Translations under genes and position numbers: made by a program
Source: Pseudomonadota bacterium
Lineage (GTDB): Bacteria; Pseudomonadota; Gammaproteobacteria; Steroidobacterales; Steroidobacteraceae
DNA: 55,683 nucleotides
Reading direction: 5' to 3'
Assembly (NCBI GenBank): GCA_025360865.1
Contig: JANYBG010000165.1
Location: 1 to 55,683 of the forward strand
The notes under the pieces: generated by a model
What the model saw: only the letters and a program-made list of their open reading frames with translations
Told to the model about the DNA's origin: nothing
Databases searched by the model: none
Part shown: one piece after another, positions 48,136-55,683 of the stretch
How positions within the stretch are numbered: the first letter of the stretch is position 1
Layout: the number at the start of each line of letters is the position of its first letter

Positions 48136-48912
48136 ATGAAGTCCGCACTTGTCACGGGAGCCGCCCAGGGACTCGGGTTCGCCACCGCCGCGCTGCTGGC
48201 GCGCTCCGGCTACGAGGTGGGGCTGGTCGACCTCAAGCCGCTGGATGATGCGGTGCGGCGGCTTACGAACGAGAAGCTCAGCGTGCGCGGTATCAGCGGG
48301 GACGTCACCTCGGAGGAGTTCGCGCAGGTCCTCGCCGCGGACATCGCGCAGCGCCACGGCGCGCTCGATGTGCTCGTCAACAACGCCGGGATCAGCCTGA
48401 TCTGCCCGGCCGAGGAGACGACCGCGGCGCAGTGGCGGCGCGTGATGGACGTCAACCTGCTGGGGCCATTTCTCCTGTGCAAGGCCCTGGGCGCGCAGAT
48501 GCTCGCGCGGCGGGCGGGCGCCATCGTCAACGTGGCCTCCATCGCAGGGCTTGCCGGAGTCGGCCGGCGCAGCGCCTACAACGCCTCCAAGCACGGACTC
48601 GTGGGATTGACCCGTACGCTCGCCGCGGAGTGGGGCGGACGGGGCGTCCGCGTGAACGCGGTTTGCCCGGGGTGGATCAAGACCGAGATGGACGAGGCCG
48701 ACCAGAAAAGTGGTGCTTATTCGGATGCGGACATCACCAACAGGGTGCCGATGGCCCGCTTCGCCAGGGCCGAGGATGTGGCCTCGGCCATCGCCTACCT
48801 GGCGGATCCGAAGCTCAGTGGCTTCGTGAACGGGGTATGTCTGCCGGTCGATGGTGGCTGGACCGCGGATGCCAGCTGGGACTCGCTGCGCGTGGGTTCG
48901 CGCGGCCCCTGA
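48136..48912 (+). CDS. Short-chain dehydrogenase/reductase
   Basis: 258 residues from the ATG at 48136, preferred over 48112 because GGGAGA lies 7 nt upstream. The NAD(P) motif TGAAQGLG is at 7-14, NNAGIS follows, and the catalytic Tyr148 and Lys152 are in YNASK. RVNAVCPGWIKTEM and GVCLPVDGGW are typical of the classical SDR group. Asp in VDLKPLDD after the second strand suggests NAD preference. Substrate unknown. Confidence 0.9.
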   Translation: MKSALVTGAAQGLGFATAALLARSGYEVGLVDLKPLDDAVRRLTNEKLSVRGISGDVTSEEFAQVLAADIAQRHGALDVLVNNAGISLICPAEETTAAQWRRVMDVNLLGPFLLCKALGAQMLARRAGAIVNVASIAGLAGVGRRSAYNASKHGLVGLTRTLAAEWGGRGVRVNAVCPGWIKTEMDEADQKSGAYSDADITNRVPMARFARAEDVASAIAYLADPKLSGFVNGVCLPVDGGWTADASWDSLRVGSRGP

Positions 48913-49200
48913 CCGATCGCCGCGATCGCCCCCGCGCGGAGCGGACGGCGGCTGGACAGGATGGGGAAGGCGCCCGCGATGAAAGGAAGATCCAGAGACC
49001 TGAGTGGCCGTGATCAGTACGCGCCGGGTCCGTCGCTCTCGCCGGCCAGACTCGGGAATGCGCTCACCGACCCTAACGGCGTGGGCTTGCCGTTGGCAGG
49101 TATCTTCCAGTTCGAAGCCGCCCGCCTTTTGGGGCGCATGCGCCCCCGAGATACAACGGCCGATGCCTGCGCGGCATCGCGCACTCTGGCGACGCCTTTG
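48913..49200. other. Convergent intergenic region with two hairpins
   Basis: 288 nt between the SDR and the leftward gene ending at 49201. A perfect 16-bp palindrome (GGGGCGCATGCGCCCC, 49131-49146) and a 7-bp hairpin (CGATGCC/GGCATCG, 49161-49179) lie side by side. Neither is followed by a T-run in the useful direction, so termination is only possible. Confidence 0.45.
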
Positions 49201-50142
49201 TCAGGAAAGCCGCGTCCCGCTGCGCGGAGACACGACCCGGCCCAGGCCGAATTCCTTCGCCATGCGCGCGCGCAGCGCGAGACCGGCACTCAGGCGAGTG
49301 CAGTTGATGACGGCGAGGCGAAAGCCCCCGGGTGGCATCGCGTGCGTTTCCGGCGGCAGGTGCTGGAAGAAGGTGATCTGCACGCTCTTCACGCCCGCCA
49401 CCGCGCGGTACTCGTTCAACAGGTCCGCGTTGGGATGGGCGTAGCGCGGCCCGTGCGGGCCGAAGAGCGCCACGCTGTAGCCCTCACGCCGGTCCGCGTC
49501 CTTGAAGGACCACTCGTGGCGCCCGTAGAGGTTGACGACCGCCTCGGTCCAGTGCGGACCGTACAGGTCGGGCCACTGGTCGGCGAAGCGCAGATGGACT
49601 TCTATGATGCGACCGCCGATGGTTTCGAGGTTCAGCATGCCGGTGTAGCCGCGCAGGTGCGCGCGGATCCACTTCCGGGAATGGTGTTCAATGAGCTCGC
49701 GCCGGCCCGCTTCCACTACCCAGTGGTCAAAAGTGCCCGCCGGACCGGGTACGCCGCGCGCGTGGCGGCACCACACCGGCTCACCGCCCGCGACTGCCCA
49801 GTCGGTGCTCACGTGGAAGCCGGTGAGATACTCGGTCCAGAAATTATCCGGCGATTGGCGCTCGCGGAACTCGCGCGCATTACGCACCAGAGCGCTTCCC
49901 ACGCCCATGCCGCGCAGGTTGATGACCGGCTTACTGAACACCGGGAAGCGCGCCGGCATCACCTCGTTCGTTCCGCAGACCAGTCCCTGCGACTGCGCGA
50001 TGAGCAGCTTGTTGTAAACCCAGCGATGCCGGGGATGCAGCTCGTACGCCAGCGGGTCATCGGTGGGTACATGCACGTGCCCCGGGCACGGTACGCCGGT
50101 GAAATATTGCTCACGCCAGGGGTCGGCTTCGTGAATTGGCAT
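49201..50142 (-). CDS. Conserved protein of unknown function, ATP-grasp-like
   Basis: 313 residues starting at MPIHEADPWREQYFTGV. Segments FPVFSKPVINLRGMGVGSAL, VSTDWAVAGGEPVWCRHARG and ETIGGRIIEVHLRFADQWPD, with a late acidic and amide-rich stretch, recall the lysine, acidic and metal sites of ATP-grasp ligases, but I cannot name a family. No signal peptide or membrane segment. The frame continues upstream without a better start. No neighbour suggests a pathway. Confidence 0.65.
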   Translation of the reverse strand: MPIHEADPWREQYFTGVPCPGHVHVPTDDPLAYELHPRHRWVYNKLLIAQSQGLVCGTNEVMPARFPVFSKPVINLRGMGVGSALVRNAREFRERQSPDNFWTEYLTGFHVSTDWAVAGGEPVWCRHARGVPGPAGTFDHWVVEAGRRELIEHHSRKWIRAHLRGYTGMLNLETIGGRIIEVHLRFADQWPDLYGPHWTEAVVNLYGRHEWSFKDADRREGYSVALFGPHGPRYAHPNADLLNEYRAVAGVKSVQITFFQHLPPETHAMPPGGFRLAVINCTRLSAGLALRARMAKEFGLGRVVSPRSGTRLS

Positions 50143-50450
50143 CTTGCGTCTAGCGGGTGGTGGCGGCCGGGACATCCGCGCCGGGGTCAGGCGCCAAGGG
50201 GATTTCCATGGAGGGGGAGCATGTGCGTTAGTGCGCAAGAGTGCTACCGACTGGACAGGGGAAACAGGCGGGGGCATAACCACTTGCTGTAGGGCTCCAC
50301 TGAGGGATGGCGCGGTCGCGCGTCCAGCTTGCGATGACGCTGTGCAAGACAAATCCCACGCCGGGAGGATTCCGGCGCCCACTGCGAGCCGCCTGCGTGG
50401 CGCGTACGTTCGGGGCCCACCCCCTCCAATGACCATCCGAGGAGATTCCC

Positions 50451-50726
50451 ATGCCAAAGCCCCACCAGCCGGCTCCCCAAGATCCGAAGACGCAGGGCCC
50501 AGAGGCGCAGGGCGAAGGCGACCACGCGGCCGACCGTCGCTACCGAGAGCGGACCGAGCATTTCCTCAAGACCACTGATGTCGAGAAGGTCGCCCGCGAG
50601 GCGGCGCCAAAATCGGCAGCGGAGGCGGCTGAGATGGCCGCCGCCGAGAAGGAAGGGCGATCCCATGCGCGCCTGCCTGGGAAGCGGCAGCCCAAACTGG
50701 CCCAGAAAGAGCGCGACGGACGCTAG
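50451..50726 (+). CDS. Small hydrophilic protein of unknown function
   Basis: 91 residues, very rich in Ala, Glu, Lys, Arg, Pro and Gln, with no hydrophobic core. A conserved-looking core DHAADRRYRERTEHFLKT is followed by a helical stretch VEKVAREAAPKSAAEAAEM. A GAGGAGA ribosome-binding site 6 nt upstream and an intact frame argue that it is expressed. It is probably largely disordered; function unknown. Confidence 0.65.
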   Translation: MPKPHQPAPQDPKTQGPEAQGEGDHAADRRYRERTEHFLKTTDVEKVAREAAPKSAAEAAEMAAAEKEGRSHARLPGKRQPKLAQKERDGR

Positions 50727-50748
50727 ACACTCCCCCCTTGGCTGGCCA

Positions 50749-50778
50749 GCGTAGGAATTCGTAGGAGGATCCCTACGC
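50749..50778. promoter_or_regulatory. Repeat cluster upstream of NRAMP-type gene
   Basis: GCGTAGG (50749-50755) and CCTACGC (50772-50778) form a 7-bp inverted repeat. CGTAGGA also recurs directly at 50750 and 50760, one helical turn apart. It sits about 90 nt before the transporter start and may be a regulator site. Confidence 0.4.
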
Positions 50779-50869
50779 GCACTGGCTGCGCGGGAGTAAT
50801 GGCCGGCGGCGGCGCGGACGACTACTGTTCACCGAGGGGAGGCGTCCGGCGGCGCCATCGAGGTGACAG

Positions 50870-52228
50870 GTGGCGCAGGCGAAGTCGGCGGGGAGGCGAT
50901 TAGGACCGACAAACGCCGCCAAGCCCAAGGCTGTGACGGCGTCTGGCTATTCCTCTGGACGCACGGTCTCGCCGAGCAACCCGCGTCTGTGGCATGTGCT
51001 CGGCCCCGGACTGATCACCGGGGCGGCAGACGATGATCCGAGCGGCATCGCGACCTATGCCCAAGGGGGTGCGCGGTTTGGCTTCGGCCTGGGCTGGACC
51101 CTCATCCTCACATTCCCGCTGATGGTGGTGATCCAGGCGATCAGCGCGCGCCTGGGACGCACGACGGGCCGGGGAATCGCGGGCAACCTGCGCAAGTACT
51201 ACCCGGCCTGGATGCTGTACGGGGTGGTCGCGCTGCTGTTTATCGCCAACACGCTGAACATCGGCGCCGATCTGGGTGCGATGGCCGAGGCGACCCGATT
51301 GCTGCTGCCCGCCCCCAGTGCCTGGATGTACGTGCTCCTGTTCGGACTCGTCTGCACCGCCGGCCAGGTGTTCCTGCAGCACACCCGATATGTCGCCGCC
51401 CTCAAGTGGCTCACGCTCTCGTTGTTCGCCTATTTCGCAGCCGTGTGCGCCGTCCACGTGCCGTGGGGGGAATTCGCGCGCGGCCTGGTGTGGCCGAGGC
51501 TCACTCTCGAGCGCGATCTTTGGCTCATGGTGGTCGCGATCCTGGGTACGACGATCAGTCCCTATCTCTTCTTCTGGCAGGCCGCTCAGGAAGTGGAGGA
51601 CACCAAGGCACGGCCCATCGAGCGCCCGTTGCTGCAGGCCCCGGGAGAGGCTCCCGAGGCGCTGGCGCGCATCCGGCTCGACACGACCGTGGGTATGGGT
51701 TTCTCGAACCTGGTCGCGCTGGCGATCATGGTCACCGCCGCGGCGACCCTGTACCGCGCCGGCATCACGAACATCGACAGCGCCGCGCAGGCGGCGGAAG
51801 CGCTGCGACCGATCGCAGGCGAGGGCGCGTTCGCGCTGTTCGCCTTGGGGATCGTCGGCACCGGGTTGCTGGCGATCCCGGTGCTCGCCGGTTCCGCCGC
51901 CTACGCGGTCGGGGAATCCCGGCAATGGCCGGTCGGACTTGCGCGCCGGCCGCTGCAGGCCAAGGCGTTCTATTCGACGATCGCGCTGGCGACGCTGCTG
52001 GGCGCCCTCGCGAATGTCTTCCACGTGAACCCGGTGAAGGCCCTGGTGTGGGCCGCCGTCATCAACGGTATCGTGGCGGTGCCGGTCATGGTGCTGCTGA
52101 TGCTCATGTCGGGACGCGAGGACGTGATGGGGAAATTCCGCATCTCGCGCACTTGGGCGGTACTGGGCTGGGTGGCCACGGGGGTCATGGGTCTCGCGTC
52201 GGCGTTCTTCATCGCCGCCTCGAGTTGA
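50870..52228 (+). CDS. Divergent NRAMP-family divalent metal transporter
   Basis: 452 residues from a GTG, with about 11 hydrophobic segments and the NRAMP (SLC11) order. The first metal motif, DPGN in canonical members, reads DDDPSGI (54-60). The transmembrane-6 motif, normally with Met-Pro-His, reads GTTISPYLFFWQ, placing Ser230 and Tyr232 where Met and His bind soft metals. This suggests a non-classical substrate, perhaps a harder ion such as Mg2+, as in described NRAMP-related transporters. Substrate is inferred only. Confidence 0.85.
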   Translation: MAQAKSAGRRLGPTNAAKPKAVTASGYSSGRTVSPSNPRLWHVLGPGLITGAADDDPSGIATYAQGGARFGFGLGWTLILTFPLMVVIQAISARLGRTTGRGIAGNLRKYYPAWMLYGVVALLFIANTLNIGADLGAMAEATRLLLPAPSAWMYVLLFGLVCTAGQVFLQHTRYVAALKWLTLSLFAYFAAVCAVHVPWGEFARGLVWPRLTLERDLWLMVVAILGTTISPYLFFWQAAQEVEDTKARPIERPLLQAPGEAPEALARIRLDTTVGMGFSNLVALAIMVTAAATLYRAGITNIDSAAQAAEALRPIAGEGAFALFALGIVGTGLLAIPVLAGSAAYAVGESRQWPVGLARRPLQAKAFYSTIALATLLGALANVFHVNPVKALVWAAVINGIVAVPVMVLLMLMSGREDVMGKFRISRTWAVLGWVATGVMGLASAFFIAASS

Positions 52229-52277
52229 GAGTTTTCGCAGGGGATCGTTTCGTTAACTAAACAAAGAGAGAACAATC

Positions 52278-52523
52278 ATGGAATTCATTTGGTTCATCTT
52301 GATCGGGTTGATCGCGGGCTGGCTTGCCGGCCAGTTGATGAAGGGCGGCGGGTATGGCGTCGTCGGCGACATCGTCGTGGGCATCATCGGCGCGCTGCTG
52401 GGTGGCTTCCTGTTCCGCACGCTCGGAGTCTCGATGGGCGGCGGGCTTCTCGGTTCCCTCGTGGTGGCGACCCTCGGGGCTGTGGTGCTGATATTCCTGC
52501 TGCGCGTCATCAAGCGCGCGTAG
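52278..52523 (+). CDS. GlsB/YeaQ/YmgE-family membrane protein
   Basis: 81 residues: three hydrophobic, glycine-rich segments (FIWFILIGLIAGWLAGQLM, GDIVVGIIGALLGGFLF, GGGLLGSLVVATLGAVVLIF). The family is common in stress regulons of proteobacteria. Preceded by AGAGAG 8 nt from the ATG. Function unknown. Confidence 0.88.
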   Translation: MEFIWFILIGLIAGWLAGQLMKGGGYGVVGDIVVGIIGALLGGFLFRTLGVSMGGGLLGSLVVATLGAVVLIFLLRVIKRA

Positions 52524-52767
52524 AAACTCAAGGATCGGGAGTTGTGTCCGCGCGGACGACCGGCTCGGCCGGCGCCGCGCGGACCAGTTCGCCTGAGGAA
52601 CGGTTCGGTCCCACGGAGGGACCGGGACGCCAGCCACTGGCGGCCGGCCGTCCCGTCCGGGAAGAAGCCCGCACTGTCCGCGATCGCCGCCGGCGGGGGC
52701 GATGTCCGACCCTGCGGAATTGATCGCGACTGTTAGTGCGTTTCACGCCCTCGGGGCGGCCGCGCGC

Positions 52768-53445
52768 CTATTTGCCGTGGAATGCGGGCGCGTGGCGCTC
52801 CAGGCCATGGAAACTGAACGCATCGATCGCGTTCATCAGCCGGTCGACGGTCATGCCATCCACCGCCGGCGCCCACTTGGCCAGCCAGATGAGCATGCCC
52901 AGCAGCAGCTGCACCACGAACTCCGGCTCACACTGGACCACCGAGCCATCGGCCATGCCTTCCTTGAGGAACTTGACCAGGATGTCCTTCAGGCGGTCGG
53001 CCCACGCGGCGATGACCTTGCGCTGCGCGGCATCCAGGTACGAATAGTCGCCGAAATACAGCTGTGGCCCATGGCGGGCCGAGTCCGCGAGCATCGCGCG
53101 GATGAAGTGTCGCAGCTTCTCCGAACCGGGGCCGCCGGTGGCATCCACGGTGCGCAGCAGCAATTCGAAGCGTTCGAGCGAGCTGCGATGGCAGGCGTAG
53201 GCCAGCGAACGCTTACTGGGGAAGTAGTGGTAGAGGCTCGCATCCCGCAGGTCCAGGGCCGCGGCGATCTCGGTCATGCTCGCCAGAGCGAAGCTCTTCT
53301 CGTTCATGATCACGGTGGCCGCGCGCACGATCGCCGCGCGCTTACCTTCCGACTTGCGGCTGCGTGAGATGGCCTTGCCAGGCTTGGCACTCTTCGCGGG
53401 ATGCGGGTGCCGGGCATCCGAGGTCAGGGCAAACTCCTTACCCAC
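52768..53445 (-). CDS. TetR-family transcriptional regulator
   Basis: 225 residues. The DNA-binding domain is at about residues 33-80 (RAAIVRAATVIMNEKSFALASM, quoted as RAAIVRAATVIMNEKSF, then EIAAALDLRDASLYHYFPSK with the recognition helix), followed by a helical ligand domain. I list the GTG at 53445; AAGGAG occurs just inside this start, so a slightly later non-standard start is possible. It is divergent from the TonB-dependent receptor and probably controls it. Confidence 0.9.
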   Translation of the reverse strand: MGKEFALTSDARHPHPAKSAKPGKAISRSRKSEGKRAAIVRAATVIMNEKSFALASMTEIAAALDLRDASLYHYFPSKRSLAYACHRSSLERFELLLRTVDATGGPGSEKLRHFIRAMLADSARHGPQLYFGDYSYLDAAQRKVIAAWADRLKDILVKFLKEGMADGSVVQCEPEFVVQLLLGMLIWLAKWAPAVDGMTVDRLMNAIDAFSFHGLERHAPAFHGK

Positions 53446-53527
53446 CAGTGGGTTGCGAATCTCCGGCTATTGTCCGACTTACGCGTCGCGGGCGCCACGA
53501 GCGAAACTCTACTGCCCATTAGAATTT

Positions 53528-53541
53528 CTAGTATATATTAG
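53528..53541. promoter_or_regulatory. AT-rich near-palindrome between TetR and receptor genes
   Basis: CTAGTATATATTAG matches its reverse complement at 12 of 14 positions and is the only strongly AT-rich part of the gap (about 53519-53548). It contains -10-like sequences and may be a TetR-type operator. Confidence 0.45.
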
Positions 53542-53591
53542 ATATTAGTGGCGACCCGGCATGCGGGCGCGTGCAAAAGGGGGGGTGGGTC

Positions 53592-55683
53592 TTGCGTCAC
53601 TTACAGTTTGTCGGTGCGATTTTCTTTGGCGTTCTCGCATGCGGTTCAGCTCTCGGCCAGGTTACTCAGGGTACTGGTGCACTCGAGGAGGTCGTCGTGA
53701 CCGCGACCAAACGGCAGCAGACGCTGCAGGATGTCCCGGTCTCAGTGGCCGTCGTGGGGCCACAGACCCTGGAGCGCGCTCAGATCCGCGACCTCATCGA
53801 CCTGCAGTCAGTGGTTCCGTCGTTGAAGGTGACCCAACTCAATGCCATCGGGCAGACGAACTTCATCATTCGCGGCTTCGGTAACGGCGCCGGCAACGAT
53901 GGCATCGAAAGCTCGGTCGGGGTGTTCGTCGATGGCGTGTACCGCTCGCGCGCTTCTTCCGCGCTCGATGACCTGCCTGAGGTCGAGCGCATCGAGGTAT
54001 TGCGCGGACCGCAGTCGACGCTCTTCGGCAAGAACGTGTCGGCGGGGGCGATCAACATCATCACCGCGAAGCCGCAGTTCACCTTTGGCACCAGTGACGA
54101 GCTGAGCTTCGGCAACTACCACAGCGCGGTGGGCCGCGCATCCGTCACCGGCCCCCTCTCCAACACACTGGCGTTGCGCATCTCCGGCAGCGTCAACAGC
54201 CAGGAGGGGTTTCTCACGAACACCACCACGGGTGATCATGTGAATAACCGCCACCGCTGGTCGACGCGCGCGGATCTGTTGTGGCAGCCCACCGACAGGC
54301 TATCGGTGCGCGTCATCGGCGACTACAACGACATCCAGGAGACCTGCTGCGGCACGGTCTCGCTATTCAACGGTCCGGCGACGCAGTTCATCGGCGCGCC
54401 CCCACCCTTCGGGCTTGGGAAACCGGTGGGGGACCCGGCCACCAAGTTCAGTGAGAACATCATCTTCAACAACGACCCGATTAACCACATCATCGGCAAG
54501 GGCATCTCGCTGCAGGCGGACTGGGGCCTGGATTTCGCGACGCTGACCTCCATCACCGCCTACCGCAACCAGGCCAACCGCTCGCTCCAGGATGTTGACT
54601 TCACCGGCGCCGACATTGCCCACAAGGACCAGCCGAACAGCTCCGGCATCTTCACGCAGGAGCTGCGGCTGGCCTCCAAGGGTGCAGGGCCCCTGGAGTG
54701 GCTCATCGGCGGCTTCTACTCGAATGAGTCGCTGCACGCGGGCGTCGACACGCGCTACGGCACCGATATCCGCGCGTACATCGACGGGCTGAGCGGCCCG
54801 TCCGCGGCGATTCCTGGACACTCGAACATCTTCACGCTCGAGTACCTGCAAAGCCTGGTGACGCCCTCGATCATCCCCGGGAAGACCTATTTCCAGCCAG
54901 GGCAGGGCATCTCCGACTTCTACCGCCTGTACACGCGCTCGTACTCGGTGTTTGGCCAGCTGGACTACAAGATTACCGACCACCTGACGGCCACCGCGGG
55001 TCTCGCCTACCTGAATGACCGCAAGTCGGCCTACTCCGCCGTGGTGCTGCAGGACCCGTTCGCATCGCTGGATCTGAACAATGTGCCGCAGCTGCCGTTC
55101 TTGGGGATCCCCGCGAACGCCTTCGCGGCCTTGAGTCCACTGCAGTTCTTCTACGGCAAAACGGCCAACCACGGGCCAGTCAACTTCCCCAATGCCAGTG
55201 AGTCCGGCAAGCTGGATGGCAACAAGGTGACCCCGACGCTGCGCCTCGCCTACGACTTAGGCGCGGTCAACGTCTACGCCAACTACTCAAAGGGCTGGAA
55301 GGCCGGCGCCTACAACCTCTCGTCCGACAGCCGGCCCCCGGACGTCAACGGCGTCGGCCGTTCGGCAGGGCCGGAGACGGTCACGCTCTACGAAGTCGGC
55401 GTGAAGTCGCGCTTCACCCAGGGCTACGTCAACATCGCCGTGTTCGACCAGTGGATCGAGGGCTTCCAGGTCAACGACTACACCGGCACCGCATTCGCGC
55501 TGGTGAACGCGGGCAAGGAAACGGTGAAGGGCGTGGAGTTCGATGCGCTGTACCGCCCGCTGCACTGGCTCTCCCTCACGGGAGCCGCGACCTATCTTGA
55601 TCCGAAGTACAACTCGTACCTGCATGCCCCGTGCGTCTCCTACGACACGGTCAGGTGCCCGGTGGACCCGCTCACTGGCCTCA
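53592..55683 (+). CDS. TonB-dependent receptor (C-terminus beyond window)
   Basis: Open from a TTG at 53592 to the last base without a stop, 697 residues visible. A signal peptide (RHLQFVGAIFFGVLACGSALG) precedes the Ton box EEVVVTATK. The plug domain has VPVSVAVVG, FIIRGFGNGAGNDG, VGVFVDGVYRSR and VEVLRGPQ-type RIEVLRGPQSTLFGKN. The barrel includes alternating strands such as VYANYSKGWKAGAYN, usual near the C-terminus of this group. A GGGGGG-type ribosome-binding site is just upstream. Substrate unknown; the TetR neighbour suggests induction by a small molecule. Confidence 0.92.
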   Translation, partial: MRHLQFVGAIFFGVLACGSALGQVTQGTGALEEVVVTATKRQQTLQDVPVSVAVVGPQTLERAQIRDLIDLQSVVPSLKVTQLNAIGQTNFIIRGFGNGAGNDGIESSVGVFVDGVYRSRASSALDDLPEVERIEVLRGPQSTLFGKNVSAGAINIITAKPQFTFGTSDELSFGNYHSAVGRASVTGPLSNTLALRISGSVNSQEGFLTNTTTGDHVNNRHRWSTRADLLWQPTDRLSVRVIGDYNDIQETCCGTVSLFNGPATQFIGAPPPFGLGKPVGDPATKFSENIIFNNDPINHIIGKGISLQADWGLDFATLTSITAYRNQANRSLQDVDFTGADIAHKDQPNSSGIFTQELRLASKGAGPLEWLIGGFYSNESLHAGVDTRYGTDIRAYIDGLSGPSAAIPGHSNIFTLEYLQSLVTPSIIPGKTYFQPGQGISDFYRLYTRSYSVFGQLDYKITDHLTATAGLAYLNDRKSAYSAVVLQDPFASLDLNNVPQLPFLGIPANAFAALSPLQFFYGKTANHGPVNFPNASESGKLDGNKVTPTLRLAYDLGAVNVYANYSKGWKAGAYNLSSDSRPPDVNGVGRSAGPETVTLYEVGVKSRFTQGYVNIAVFDQWIEGFQVNDYTGTAFALVNAGKETVKGVEFDALYRPLHWLSLTGAATYLDPKYNSYLHAPCVSYDTVRCPVDPLTGL

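Noticed and set aside
48961-50292. Plus-strand open frame of about 443 codons
   Set aside because: Opposite the 49201-50142 gene, whose minus-strand reading has conserved-looking segments; the plus frame looks random.
50727-50869. Manganese riboswitch ahead of the NRAMP-type gene
   Set aside because: I looked for the yybP-ykoY core and did not find it; only simple repeats are present.

Overview
The window is GC-rich bacterial DNA, most likely from a gammaproteobacterium. The block tsaE-amiC-mutL-miaA-hfq-hflX-hflK-hflC-(DUF2065)-purA is the classic gammaproteobacterial 'hfq superoperon', and pcnB-folK-deoxynucleoside kinase-panB-panC next to it fits the same class. TonB-dependent receptors of the Caulobacter/Xanthomonas style and many GTG/TTG starts suggest a Steroidobacter/Nevskia-like lineage, but the sequence alone does not prove the genus.

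Region 1 (1-11893) is an accessory carbohydrate locus. Reading leftwards on the minus strand, it holds a TonB-dependent receptor, an exported GH2 enzyme of the exo-beta-D-glucosaminidase type, a sulfotransferase, a FucP-like sugar permease and an exported PIG-L/LmbE-type deacetylase that runs off the left edge. Reading rightwards are a ROK-family repressor and an overlapping ROK kinase-like paralogue. The divergent gap has two similar inverted repeats with 9-nt spacers, placed as operators for each side. The simplest model is ROK-controlled uptake and breakdown of an amino-sugar oligosaccharide; the sulfotransferase does not fit a purely catabolic role.

Region 2 (11894-12710) is a gene-poor stretch ending in a tRNA-Glu(CTC) gene with a good promoter. 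The tRNA 3' end faces the accessory locus, so this may be an old integration boundary.

Region 3 (12725-29663) is dense core housekeeping: RNA polyadenylation (pcnB), folate (folK), nucleoside salvage, pantothenate (panB, panC), queuosine (queG), NAD(P)HX repair (nnr), tRNA t6A and i6A modification (tsaE, miaA), cell-wall amidase, mismatch repair (a MutL with endonuclease motifs), Hfq, HflX, HflKC and PurA.

Region 4 (29665-52523) is mixed: a membrane glycosyltransferase, GNAT, M48 protease, MFS carrier, class II photolyase, two AhpD-like proteins, a double-CDGSH iron-sulfur protein, exported beta-carbonic anhydrase, a GSA-like aminotransferase, an exported alpha/beta hydrolase, a Rieske oxygenase, an ABC exporter, an SDR, an unrecognised conserved protein, a divergent NRAMP-type transporter and several small stress-type proteins (SYLF, H1-like, DUF2188, DUF1328, YeaQ-like).

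Region 5 (52768-55683) is a TetR-family regulator divergent from a second TonB-dependent receptor, which is cut by the right edge. Two large genes (the PIG-L deacetylase and the right-hand receptor) are truncated by the window ends. No insertion sequence, CRISPR array, rRNA gene or prophage module was seen.
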